Of a DNA stretch of 64,000 nucleotides, positions 34,866 through 43,558 are shown in pieces. Source of the DNA: Streptomyces varsoviensis (GTDB lineage Bacteria; Actinomycetota; Actinomycetes; Streptomycetales; Streptomycetaceae); assembly GCF_000718635.1 (NCBI RefSeq), contig NZ_JOBF01000003.1, positions 620,001 to 684,000 on the forward strand, written 5' to 3'. Made by a program: the position numbers and the translations under genes. Position 1 is the first letter of the stretch; each line of letters starts with the position of its first letter. Under the pieces are notes generated by a model. The model saw only the letters and a program-made list of their open reading frames with translations, was not told the DNA's origin and made no database searches.

Positions 34866-36215
34866 ATGCCGCGTACGCGAAGTCGCCGCGCGCCGGCCGT
34901 CCTCGGCTCGGTACTCGCCACCGCCGGCCTGCTCCTCGCGGGCTGCGCCAATCCGAGTACCGGAAGTGACACGGACGACCCGACCAAGCCCGTCACGCTG
35001 AGGTTCTGGCACGGCTGGTCGGAGAAGAACGAGGTCGCCGCGATCAACGCGTCGATCAAGCGGTTCGAGAAACTGCACCCCAATATCACGGTGAAATCGA
35101 CGGGGAACGTCACCGACGAGTCCATCAACCAGGCGCTGCGGGCGGGGGGCGATGACGCCCCGGACGTGGTGTCGTCGTTCACCACCAACAATGTGGGGCA
35201 GTACTGCTCGTCGGGGATGTGGGTGGATCTGGACCCGTTCCTGAAGAAGTCCGGCATGGAGAAGAAGAAGATCTTCCCCGCCACCCTGCTGGACTACACG
35301 CAGTACGAGGGCAAGCAGTGCGCGCTGCCGCTGCTCGCGGATTCCTTCGGGCTCTATTACAACAAGGACGCCTTCGAGAAGGCCGGCATCACCCGGCCGC
35401 CGCGCACCATGTCCGAGTTCAAGGAAGACGCGGTGAAGCTGACGGAGCGGACCAAGGGCGGCTCGTACAAGCAGCTCGGCTACATGCCCGACTTCCGGCT
35501 CTACCAGAACAGCCCGGACCGGCCGTTCGCCCAGTGGGCCCCCACCTATTTCGACAAGAACGGCAAGGCCGCCCTGTCGAAGGACCCCGTCTCGAAGCAG
35601 TTCTTCACCACCCAGCTCGACATGATCAAAGCGCTCGGCGGATACGGCGCGCTGGAGAAGTACCGGACCACCTTCGGTGACGAGATGTCCTCCCAGAACG
35701 CCTTCGTGACCGGCAAATTGGCCATGATCATGGACGGCGAGTGGCGCGGGCTGAAGCTCAAGGAGGACAAGGCCGAGTTCGGCTGGGGCACCGCGCCCAT
35801 GCCCGTACCCGACGATCAGGCGGACAAGTACGGGCGCGGATATCTGACCGGCACCGTGGCGGGCATCTCGCACAGCAGCAAGCACCAGAACGCGGCATGG
35901 GAACTGGTGAAGTTCCTGACGGCCGACACCGATCAGGTCGTCGCCTTCGCGAACGACATTCACAATGTGCCGTCCACGTTCGCGGCGCTCAAGTCGCCGA
36001 AACTGGACGCGGACCCGTCCTTCCGCACGTTCCTGGACATCGCGCAGAACCCGCACAGCCAGACCGTGCCGCCCTCCAACAACGGCGGACAGTACGTCAC
36101 CACGCTCCAGGACTTCTCCTACAACGTGGAGGCCGGAAAGGTCCCGGACCTGGACAAGGGGCTGCGCGACCTCGACAAGCAGATCGACGCCGACAACGTC
36201 CAGTCGCAGAACTGA
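34866..36215 (+). CDS. csnE: ABC importer substrate-binding lipoprotein for chitosan oligosaccharides
   Basis: 449 residues. Lipobox LLAGC puts the acylated Cys at 27. The mature protein follows the sugar-binding family 1 pattern (LRFWHGWSEKNEVAAINASIKRFEK). It delivers oligosaccharides to CsnF/CsnG. ATG 34866 has AAAGGAAG upstream; the longer frame would place the signal peptide internally. The 140-bp gap after csnR holds CCGCATCC repeats but no operator palindrome, so transcription from the csnR promoter is likely. Confidence 0.9.
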   Translation: MPRTRSRRAPAVLGSVLATAGLLLAGCANPSTGSDTDDPTKPVTLRFWHGWSEKNEVAAINASIKRFEKLHPNITVKSTGNVTDESINQALRAGGDDAPDVVSSFTTNNVGQYCSSGMWVDLDPFLKKSGMEKKKIFPATLLDYTQYEGKQCALPLLADSFGLYYNKDAFEKAGITRPPRTMSEFKEDAVKLTERTKGGSYKQLGYMPDFRLYQNSPDRPFAQWAPTYFDKNGKAALSKDPVSKQFFTTQLDMIKALGGYGALEKYRTTFGDEMSSQNAFVTGKLAMIMDGEWRGLKLKEDKAEFGWGTAPMPVPDDQADKYGRGYLTGTVAGISHSSKHQNAAWELVKFLTADTDQVVAFANDIHNVPSTFAALKSPKLDADPSFRTFLDIAQNPHSQTVPPSNNGGQYVTTLQDFSYNVEAGKVPDLDKGLRDLDKQIDADNVQSQN

Positions 36216-36227
36216 CGGAGTACCGCC

Positions 36228-37226
36228 ATGGCCATATCCCCAGCAGTCACCGAGCCGCCCGCGCTGGACCAGCGGGCCCGGCCGCACATAGCGCCCGAGC
36301 TGCGCCGCAAGCACACCCGTGAGCGGCTGCGCACCCTCGGATTCCTCTCCCCCTGGCTGGTCGGCTTCACCGTCTTCTTCGGCTATCCGCTCCTCGCCAC
36401 CGTCTATTTCTCGTTCATGCACTACAACCAGATCAAGGCCCCGGACTTCGTGGGCCTGCGCAACTGGAAGTACGTGCTGACCCAGATGCCGCTGTTCGGC
36501 CCGGCGCTGTGGAACACGCTGTGGCTGGTCGTCGTGATGGTCGCGCTGCGCGTCGTCTTCGGCCTCGGCATCGGACTGCTCATCACGAAGATCAAGTCCG
36601 GTGTCGGATTCTTCCGGACCGCGTTCTACATTCCCTATCTCGCGCCGCCGGTCGCCGCGACCGTCGCCTTCGTCTTCCTGCTGAACCCCGGTACGGGCCC
36701 GGTCAACGAGGCCCTTTCGGCGATCGGCATCGACGCCCCGAACTGGTTCAACGACGCGGCCTGGGCCAAGCCCTCGCTGGTGATGCTCTCGCTGTGGGGC
36801 ATCGGCGACCTCATGGTCATCTTCATGGCCGCGCTGCTCGACGTGCCCAAGGAGCAGTACGAGGCCGCGGAGCTGGACGGCGCGGGCGCGTTCGCCAAAT
36901 TCCGCTATGTGACCTGGCCGTCGATCACCCCGATCGTGATGTTCGCGGTGGTCACGGGCGTCGTGCAGACCATGCAGTACTACACGCAGGCACTGGTCGC
37001 CGGGAAGCTCGCCTCCGGCGTCACCATCGGCCCCGGCACCGTCATCCAGCCCGGCTACCCCGACCACTCGACGCTGACCGTGCCGCAACTCGTCTACCAG
37101 CTCGGTTTCCAGAACTTCAACACCGGCGCGGCGTGCGTGCTCTCGCTCGTACTCTTCGTCATCGCCATGGCCGTGACCTCGCTGCTGATGCGCAAGCGCG
37201 CCGGCCTGCTGACGGCGGAGGACTGA
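36228..37226 (+). CDS. csnF: ABC sugar transporter permease
   Basis: 332 residues with six membrane helices and the EAA loop EQYEAAELDGAGAFAKFRYVTWPSI that docks the ATPase. It is the first of the two permeases. It lies 12 bp after csnE with GGAG before the ATG. No ATPase gene is present in the operon; streptomycete sugar importers of this type share the MsiK ATPase encoded elsewhere, so that partner is expected here. Confidence 0.92.
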   Translation: MAISPAVTEPPALDQRARPHIAPELRRKHTRERLRTLGFLSPWLVGFTVFFGYPLLATVYFSFMHYNQIKAPDFVGLRNWKYVLTQMPLFGPALWNTLWLVVVMVALRVVFGLGIGLLITKIKSGVGFFRTAFYIPYLAPPVAATVAFVFLLNPGTGPVNEALSAIGIDAPNWFNDAAWAKPSLVMLSLWGIGDLMVIFMAALLDVPKEQYEAAELDGAGAFAKFRYVTWPSITPIVMFAVVTGVVQTMQYYTQALVAGKLASGVTIGPGTVIQPGYPDHSTLTVPQLVYQLGFQNFNTGAACVLSLVLFVIAMAVTSLLMRKRAGLLTAED

Positions 37227-37230
37227 TCCC

Positions 37231-38139
37231 ATGACCACGACCACCCTGACCGCCCCGCAGCCGGCGCCGGCCCCCTCGCGCCAGGCCCCGGCCCGGCAGC
37301 CGGCCGCGATCCGCCGCAAGCGGGCCCTGCACTGGATCGCGGTGCACGCCGTCGCCATCGCCGCCGCGCTCTTCTTCGTCCTGCCGTTCGTCTTCGTCTT
37401 CCTCACCTCTGTGATGAGCGACAGCCAGGCCATGAGCGGCGACCTGTGGCCGCACGAATGGAACTGGTCCAACTACACCGAGGTCATCAACACCCCCGGT
37501 TTTCTGGACTGGTGGAAGAATTCGCTGATGTACGCGGGGCTGGGCACCCTCTTCACCGTGTGCTCGTCGATACCCGTGGCGTACGCGCTCGCCAAGTTCC
37601 GTTTCCGGGGCCGCCGGACCGCGATGCTGCTGGTGATCTCCACGATGATGCTGCCGCCGCAGGTCATCGTGATCCCGATGTACCTGGTGTGGGCCCAGCA
37701 ACTGCACCTGTCCGGCTCGCTGTGGCCGCTCATCATCCCGATGGCGTTCGGCGACGCGTACTCCATCTTCCTGCTGCGCCAGTTCCTGCTGACGATCCCC
37801 AAGGAATACATCGAGTCGGCGAAGGTCGACGGCTGCGGCGAGATGCGCACCCTGCTGCGGATCGTGGTCCCGATGGCCAAGCCCGGCATCGCGGCCGTGG
37901 CGCTCTTCCAGTTCTTCTACTGCTGGAACGACTACTTCGGCCCGCAGATCTACGCGGCGCAGAACCCGGGGGCGTGGACGCTGAGTTACGGACTCGAATC
38001 GTTCAAGAGCGCGCACAGCGTCAACTGGAACATGACCATGGCCGCGACCATCCTCGTCATGGCCCCTGTCATCATTGTTTTCTTCTTCGCACAAAAGGCC
38101 TTCGTCGAAGGCGTCACTCTCACCGGAGTAAAGGGCTGA
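37231..38139 (+). CDS. csnG: ABC sugar transporter permease
   Basis: 302 residues, six helices, with EAA loop KEYIESAKVDGCGEMRTLLRIVVPMAKPG. The GGAGGA ribosome site lies within the end of csnF, four bases apart, so the two are tightly coupled. It pairs with CsnF to form the membrane channel. Confidence 0.92.
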   Translation: MTTTTLTAPQPAPAPSRQAPARQPAAIRRKRALHWIAVHAVAIAAALFFVLPFVFVFLTSVMSDSQAMSGDLWPHEWNWSNYTEVINTPGFLDWWKNSLMYAGLGTLFTVCSSIPVAYALAKFRFRGRRTAMLLVISTMMLPPQVIVIPMYLVWAQQLHLSGSLWPLIIPMAFGDAYSIFLLRQFLLTIPKEYIESAKVDGCGEMRTLLRIVVPMAKPGIAAVALFQFFYCWNDYFGPQIYAAQNPGAWTLSYGLESFKSAHSVNWNMTMAATILVMAPVIIVFFFAQKAFVEGVTLTGVKG

Positions 38140-38145
38140 TTTCTC

Positions 38146-39399
38146 GTGAAGCTCGCAGTGGTCGGCGGAGGCTCGACCTACACCCCCGAACTCATCGACG
38201 GATTCGCGCGGCTGCGCGACGTGCTGCCGCTGGAGGAACTGGTCCTCATCGACCCGGCCGCCGACCGGCTGGAGCTGGTGGGCGGGCTGGCCCGGCGCAT
38301 CTTCGCCAAGCAGGGCCACCCGGGCCGCGTCTCCTGGACCGACGACGTCGACACCGGCGTGGACGGCGCGGACGCCGTGCTGCTCCAGCTCCGCGTGGGC
38401 GGCCAGGCGGCCCGCAACATGGACGAGACGTGGCCGCTGGAGTGCGGCTGCGTCGGGCAGGAGACCACCGGCGCGGGCGGCCTCGCCAAGGCGCTGCGCA
38501 CGGTCCCCGTCGTCCTCGACATCGCCGAGCGGGTGCGCCGCCGCAACCCGAACGCGTGGATCATCGACTTCACCAACCCGGTCGGCATCGTCACCCGCGC
38601 GCTGCTGACGGCCGGCCACAAGGCCGTCGGCCTGTGCAACGTGGCCATCGGCTTCCAGCGCAAGTTCGCCAAGCTGCTCGACGTCACCCCCGAGGAGGTC
38701 GCCCTCGACCACGTGGGCCTCAACCACCTCACGTGGGAGCGGGGCGTACGGGTCGGCGGCGAGGACGTGCTGCCGAAGCTGCTCTCGGAGCACGGCGACG
38801 CCATCGCGGCGGACCTCCACATGCCGCGCTCGCTGGTGGACCGCCTCGGCGTCGTCCCCTCGTACTACCTGCGCTACTTCTACCAGCACGACGAGGTCGT
38901 ACGGGAGCTGAAGACCAAGCCGTCGCGCGCCGCCCAGGTGGCCGAGATGGAGAAGCAGCTCCTTGAGATGTACGGCGACCCGGCGCTGGACGAGAAGCCG
39001 GAGCTGCTGAGCAAGCGCGGCGGCGCGTTCTACTCGGAGGCGGCCGTCGCGCTGACCTCCTCGCTGCTGCGCGACACCGGCGACGTACAGGTCGTGAACA
39101 CCCTCAACAACGGCACCCTGCCGTTCCTCCCGGACGACGCGGTCATCGAGGTCCCCGCCACCGTCGACGCCCGCGGCACGCACCCGCTGCCGGTGCCCGC
39201 GCTGGAGCCGCTGTACTCGGGGCTGATCGCGAACGTCACGGGCTACGAGCACCTGGCGCTGGAGGCCGCGCTCAAGGGCGGCGCCGACCGGGTGTTCGAG
39301 GCGCTGCTGGCGCACCCGCTCATCGGCCAGATCGAGTACGCCCAGAAGCTGACGGACGACCTCATCGCGCACAACCGGGAGCACCTCACGTGGGCCTGA
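38146..39399 (+). CDS. csnH: GH4 family 6-phospho-beta-glycosidase-like enzyme
   Basis: 417 residues. VKLAVVGGGSTYTPELIDGF is the NAD-binding start of glycoside hydrolase family 4. LCNVAIGF and LNHL.W hold the metal and catalytic residues (Cys, His, Asn of the Mn-binding set). GH4 enzymes use NAD and Mn to cleave via redox elimination. In this operon it would split imported glucosamine oligosaccharides; relatives usually act on 6-phospho sugars, whereas the csn version may accept unphosphorylated or kinase-treated ones. GTG 38146. Confidence 0.92.
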   Translation: MKLAVVGGGSTYTPELIDGFARLRDVLPLEELVLIDPAADRLELVGGLARRIFAKQGHPGRVSWTDDVDTGVDGADAVLLQLRVGGQAARNMDETWPLECGCVGQETTGAGGLAKALRTVPVVLDIAERVRRRNPNAWIIDFTNPVGIVTRALLTAGHKAVGLCNVAIGFQRKFAKLLDVTPEEVALDHVGLNHLTWERGVRVGGEDVLPKLLSEHGDAIAADLHMPRSLVDRLGVVPSYYLRYFYQHDEVVRELKTKPSRAAQVAEMEKQLLEMYGDPALDEKPELLSKRGGAFYSEAAVALTSSLLRDTGDVQVVNTLNNGTLPFLPDDAVIEVPATVDARGTHPLPVPALEPLYSGLIANVTGYEHLALEAALKGGADRVFEALLAHPLIGQIEYAQKLTDDLIAHNREHLTWA

Positions 39400-40421
39400 C
39401 CGACGCCCAGTCACCCCGGACCCTCCAGCCCGGGGCGACGCTCGCCATCGACGCGGGCAACAGCAAGACCGACGTCGCGCTCATCGCGGCCGACGGCCGG
39501 GTGCTCGGCACGGCGCGCGGCGGCGGCTTCCAGCCCCCGACGATCGGCGCCGAGCGCGCCGTCGCGGGCCTGGCGCCGCTCGTCGCGCACGCCACCGGGC
39601 AGGCGCGCGCCGGAGAAGCCGGAAGTGGAGACCCGCTGCTCGTGGAGCACGTGTCCGCCTGCCTGGCCAACGCGGACCTGCCGGTGGAGGAGGAACGGCT
39701 GGAGGCGGAGATCGTCTCGTACGGCTGGGCCCGTACGGTCACCGTCGCCAACGACACGTTCGCGCTGCTGAGGTCCGGCCTGCCGGACGAGACCGAGCCG
39801 ACCGGCGTCGCGGTCGTCTGCGGCGCGGGCATCAACTGCGCGGGGCTGGCGCCCGGCGGCCGCAGCGCCCGCTTCCCCGCCATCGGCCGGATATCCGGCG
39901 ACTGGGGAGGCGGCGGGCACCTCGCCGACGAGGCCCTGTGGTGGGCGGCGCGCGCCGAGGACGGGCGCGGCGAGGACACCGAGCTGGCCCGTGCGCTGCC
40001 CGCGCACTACGGCCTCACCACGATGCTGGAGCTGATCGAGGCGATCCACCTCGGTCCGATCACGCAGGCGCGGCGGCACGAGATGACCCCCGTGCTGTTC
40101 GCGGTGGCCGCCGCGGGCGACCCGATAGCGCGCGCGATCGTCGCCCGGCAGGCGGACGAGGTGGTCGCGCTGGCCACGGTCGCGCTGACCCGCCTCGACC
40201 TGCTCGACGCGTACGCGCCCGTCGTCCTCGGCGGCGGGGTGCTCGCGGCCCGCCACCCGCTGCTGCACGACCGGGTGGTGGAGCTGCTGGCCGAACGGGC
40301 GCCGAAGGCCGCGCCGACGGTCGTCACGGCCCCGCCGGTGCTGGGCGCGGCCCTGCTCGGCCTGGACCACGCGGGCGCCCCCGCCGAGGCGTACGCCCGG
40401 TTGCGGGGACACTACGCGTAG
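39390..40421 (+). CDS. csnK: BadF/BadG/NAGK-type sugar kinase
   Basis: 343 residues. AIDAGNSKTDVALIAADGRVLG is the phosphate-1 loop of the ASKHA fold. VCGAGINCAGLAPGGRSARFPAIGRISGDWGGGGHLADEA is the phosphate-2/adenosine region of N-acetylglucosamine/glucosamine-type kinases. It probably phosphorylates released glucosamine or its oligomers. GTG 39390 overlaps the end of csnH, so translation is coupled. A 15-bp hairpin ends the operon. Confidence 0.88.
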   Translation: MGLTDAQSPRTLQPGATLAIDAGNSKTDVALIAADGRVLGTARGGGFQPPTIGAERAVAGLAPLVAHATGQARAGEAGSGDPLLVEHVSACLANADLPVEEERLEAEIVSYGWARTVTVANDTFALLRSGLPDETEPTGVAVVCGAGINCAGLAPGGRSARFPAIGRISGDWGGGGHLADEALWWAARAEDGRGEDTELARALPAHYGLTTMLELIEAIHLGPITQARRHEMTPVLFAVAAAGDPIARAIVARQADEVVALATVALTRLDLLDAYAPVVLGGGVLAARHPLLHDRVVELLAERAPKAAPTVVTAPPVLGAALLGLDHAGAPAEAYARLRGHYA

Positions 40422-40464
40422 CGGGTAGGCGGGGCGTAGTACGTCTCAAAGGCCCGCTGGTTGT

Positions 40465-40499
40465 CCGGGCCCCGTCTCCGTGGGGGAGGCGGGGCCCGG
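40465..40499 (+). terminator. Terminator of the csn operon
   Basis: 15-base arms 40465-40479 and 40485-40499 with one G-U pair and a five-base loop. It closes the csn operon. Confidence 0.8.
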
Positions 40500-40782
40500 C
40501 GCTCGCCGCGAAGGCACTCGCGTCCGGCCCTGTCGCCCGAACGGCCGCCGCCGCCCCATCGTTCGCACGGGAACCGAACAGGCTCGTGGGGCGTGGAAAG
40601 AGGCAGGCGGCGGCAGGTGGGGACCGTCGCGGCGGCGGCCCCGAGGACCGTCGCGGGAACAAGATCCAGCCAATACCCGTGTGGTTGTCAGTGGCTGCGG
40701 CCATACTGACTGGCCGGGTACTTCGTCGCCCGCCCCGCCGGGCGGAGCGGCATCGGCCACCAGCGACCGAGGGGGAGGTCTT
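40500..40782. other. Upstream region of the glnX-pknG locus
   Basis: With the terminator, the gap 40422-40782 is 361 bp with no gene. TTGTCA at 40685-40690 could be a -35, but I see no well-spaced -10. The promoter of the signalling operon must lie here or in this vicinity. Confidence 0.5.
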
Positions 40783-42258
40783 GTGTCAAACCCGCCGACC
40801 GGGAGCCCCGCGCCGCCGTCGCCCGGGCCCATGTGGCCGTCCGCGCCGACGGCCGGGCACACGGGGCCCGTTGGGACGGGCGCGCTCGCCCCGGCCGCCG
40901 ACCCCTCGGGCGGCGCGCCCCGCCGCAAGGCGTGGCACGAGGGGCTGGAGCGGGCCCGGACGGCGGCGACCACCGAGCCGGGCCGGCTGCGCGTCATCGG
41001 AGCCGTACTGGCCGTGCTGGTCCTCGCGTTCGGCGCGGTGACGGCCTGGCAGGTCACCGAGCGGGCGACCGCCGCGGACTCCGTGAAGGACCGCAGCCAG
41101 CCGCTCAGCGCGAACGCGGCGGACATCTACCGCTCGCTGGCGGACGCCGACGCCACGGCGGCCGGCGGGTTCCTCGCGGGCGGCCAGGAGCCGCGCGAGG
41201 TCCGCCTGCGGTACGAGCGCGACATCGGCCTCGCCTCCGACCTGCTGGTGAAGGCGGGCGCGCAGACCTCGGGCTCACGCGACGCACGCGACCAGATAGC
41301 CAAGCTGAACCACCAACTCCCCTTCTACACCGGGTATATCGAGTCCGCCCGGGCCAACAACCGCCAGGGGCTGCCGCTCGGCGGCGCCTATCTGCGGTAC
41401 GCGAGCGAGACGATGCGCGGCGAACTGCTGCCCGCCGCCGCCAAGCTGTACGAGACGGAGACCGCCCGGCTCGGCTCCGACTACGCGGACGCCAAGTCCT
41501 GGCCGTGGGCGGCGACCGGCGTGGGCCTGCTGACCCTGGGCGCGCTCGGCTGGGCGCAGCGCCGCGACTACCGCCGTACGAACCGGGTGTTCAACCGGGG
41601 GCTGCTGGCGGCCACGGGCGCGTCCGCGGTGGTCCTGCTGTGGCTGTTGGCCGGCCACTCCCTGGCCCGCGCGGGGCTCGACGAGTCCTCCGCCCACGGC
41701 GCGCGCTCCCTCCGCGTGCTCAACGAGGCGCGCATCGGCACGCTCCAGGCCCGTGGCGACGAGAACCTGACCCTGGTGGCCCGGGGCGCCGTGCTCACCC
41801 CGGACGGCGACGACGCGTACGAGGTCAGCTACAAGGCGGGCATGCGCGAGCTCGTCGGCTCCGGGGCGCGGGGCGCCGCGGCCGAGGGCAGCCTCCTGGA
41901 CCGCGCCAAGGACCTGGCCGACGACCCGAAGGGCCGCGACCCGGTGGCCCGGGCCCTCGACGACGTACGGGAGTGGCAGCGGCGGCACGCGGACGCCCGC
42001 GCCACGGACGACGCCGGGGACTACGAGCACGCGCTGCCCAAGGTGATCGGCGCCAAGGGCAGCACGGGCGAGTCCTTCGACCGGGTCGACGCCGAGCTGG
42101 CGGCCGCCGTGCGGCACGAACAGGCCGAGTTCAACCGCGCGGCCGGCGACGGGCGCGGGGCGCTGGAGTGGATGGCCGCCGGCGCCGTCGTCCTGGCCGT
42201 GCTCGGCGCGGCCGGCACGGTCCTCGGCATCGGCCGCAGGCTCTCGGAGTACCGGTGA
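40783..42258 (+). CDS. glnX: GlnX-like membrane sensor of the PknG pathway
   Basis: 491 residues. Four membrane segments are at about 68-91, 241-260, 273-295 and 464-485; two helical extracytoplasmic domains lie between them. This topology and position match GlnX, which in mycobacteria senses ligand-bound GlnH and signals to PknG. The N-terminal 65 residues are Pro/Gly-rich and cytoplasmic. GTG 40783 has GGGGGAGG upstream. It couples by GTGA overlap to the GlnH-like gene. Confidence 0.8.
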   Translation: MSNPPTGSPAPPSPGPMWPSAPTAGHTGPVGTGALAPAADPSGGAPRRKAWHEGLERARTAATTEPGRLRVIGAVLAVLVLAFGAVTAWQVTERATAADSVKDRSQPLSANAADIYRSLADADATAAGGFLAGGQEPREVRLRYERDIGLASDLLVKAGAQTSGSRDARDQIAKLNHQLPFYTGYIESARANNRQGLPLGGAYLRYASETMRGELLPAAAKLYETETARLGSDYADAKSWPWAATGVGLLTLGALGWAQRRDYRRTNRVFNRGLLAATGASAVVLLWLLAGHSLARAGLDESSAHGARSLRVLNEARIGTLQARGDENLTLVARGAVLTPDGDDAYEVSYKAGMRELVGSGARGAAAEGSLLDRAKDLADDPKGRDPVARALDDVREWQRRHADARATDDAGDYEHALPKVIGAKGSTGESFDRVDAELAAAVRHEQAEFNRAAGDGRGALEWMAAGAVVLAVLGAAGTVLGIGRRLSEYR

Positions 42259-43400
42259 CAGGGGGCATGAGGATGCGAGCGGACGAGACGGGGGCGGATC
42301 AGGCAGGGGCGGGCGGCGCCGGGGCGGGCCGCAGCGGCCGGGGTCGCAGCGGGCCGGGGCACGACGGGTCAGGTCGCGGCGGGGCTGGTCGCAGCGGGCC
42401 GGGTCGCTTCCGTCGTGCGGCCGTGTTCGCCGCGGGCGCGCTCGTGGCGACTGTCGCGGTCACGGCCTCTGTCCTGGGCGGCTCCCCCGGGGGCGACGCG
42501 AACGGGCACGCCGGCGGGCACGCCAACGGCCAGCGGTCCCAGGCGCGTACGGCGCAGGCCCCCGCGGCCCGGGCCGCCGCCGAGGCCCCGGAGTGCGAGC
42601 ATCCCGAGGCGAGCCTGAGCCCGTCCGGCGACACGGGCCCGGCCGTACAGCGGATCAAGGACCGGGGCCGGCTGATCGCCGGGGTGGACCAGAACAGTTA
42701 CCGCTGGGGGTACCGCGACCCGGCGACCGGCCGCCTCAGCGGCTTCGACATCGAGCTGGTACGGGCCATCGCCAAGGACATCCTCGGCGACCCGGAGAAG
42801 GTCACCTGGCTCGCCATCCCCACCAACAAGCGGATAGACGTGGTGCGCGACAAGAAGGTGGACCTCGTCGCCCGCACGATGACGATCAACTGCGAGCGCG
42901 TCAAGCAGGTCGCCTTCTCCACCGCCTACTTCGAGGCCGGCCAGCAGGTGCTGGTGCCCGACGGCTCGCCGATCACCGCCTTCGACGACTCCCTGCGGGG
43001 GAAGAAGGTGTGCACGGCCAAGGGTTCCACCGGCGAGTCGGAGCTGCGGAACGAGGCGCACGGCGCCGAGGTCCGCACCGTACCGAACCAGCTCGACTGC
43101 CTGGTCCGGCTCCAACTGGGCCAGGTGGACGCGGTGATCACCGACAACGCGCTGGCCGCGGGTCAGGCGGCGCAGGACCCGTCGGTGAAACTGGTCGGCA
43201 AGCCGTTCACCACCGAGCCGTACGGGGTGGCGATGAACCTCGCGGACAAGGACCTGGTCCGCCGGGTCAACAAGGTGCTGGCGGACTATCAGCGCGGGGG
43301 CGAGAACAGCCAGTGGATGCTGGCCTACCAGAAGTGGCTCGCGGAGGACCTCACCGGAATCAAGAACCCGGCGCCGCCCAAGCCCCGCTACAAGGACTGA
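42255..43400 (+). CDS. glnH: GlnH-like glutamate/aspartate-binding protein
   Basis: 381 residues. The second half is a periplasmic-binding fold (RGRLIAGVDQNSYRWGYRDPATGRLSGFDIELVRAIAKDI), the SBP_bac_3 family. Mycobacterial GlnH senses Asp/Glu for PknG. Here the N-terminus is Gly/Arg-rich (to about residue 53), followed by one hydrophobic segment with no lipobox Cys, so it is either an uncleaved anchor or a Sec signal. GTG 42255 overlaps the glnX stop as GTGA, with GGAG upstream; ATG 42267 and 42273 are alternatives. Confidence 0.85.
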   Translation: MTGGMRMRADETGADQAGAGGAGAGRSGRGRSGPGHDGSGRGGAGRSGPGRFRRAAVFAAGALVATVAVTASVLGGSPGGDANGHAGGHANGQRSQARTAQAPAARAAAEAPECEHPEASLSPSGDTGPAVQRIKDRGRLIAGVDQNSYRWGYRDPATGRLSGFDIELVRAIAKDILGDPEKVTWLAIPTNKRIDVVRDKKVDLVARTMTINCERVKQVAFSTAYFEAGQQVLVPDGSPITAFDDSLRGKKVCTAKGSTGESELRNEAHGAEVRTVPNQLDCLVRLQLGQVDAVITDNALAAGQAAQDPSVKLVGKPFTTEPYGVAMNLADKDLVRRVNKVLADYQRGGENSQWMLAYQKWLAEDLTGIKNPAPPKPRYKD

Positions 43401-43558
43401 ACTCGGCGGCCGTGAGAACGGTCTCCACAGGTACGAGGACTGGACACGGCACGGATCGGGCACAGCAGGAACGGACACGGAAGCAACACCTGACACAGCA
43501 GCCCCGACGGAGTTCGACCAGCGACGCGCGGCCACGCCGCGGACAGGAGAGGTGATCG

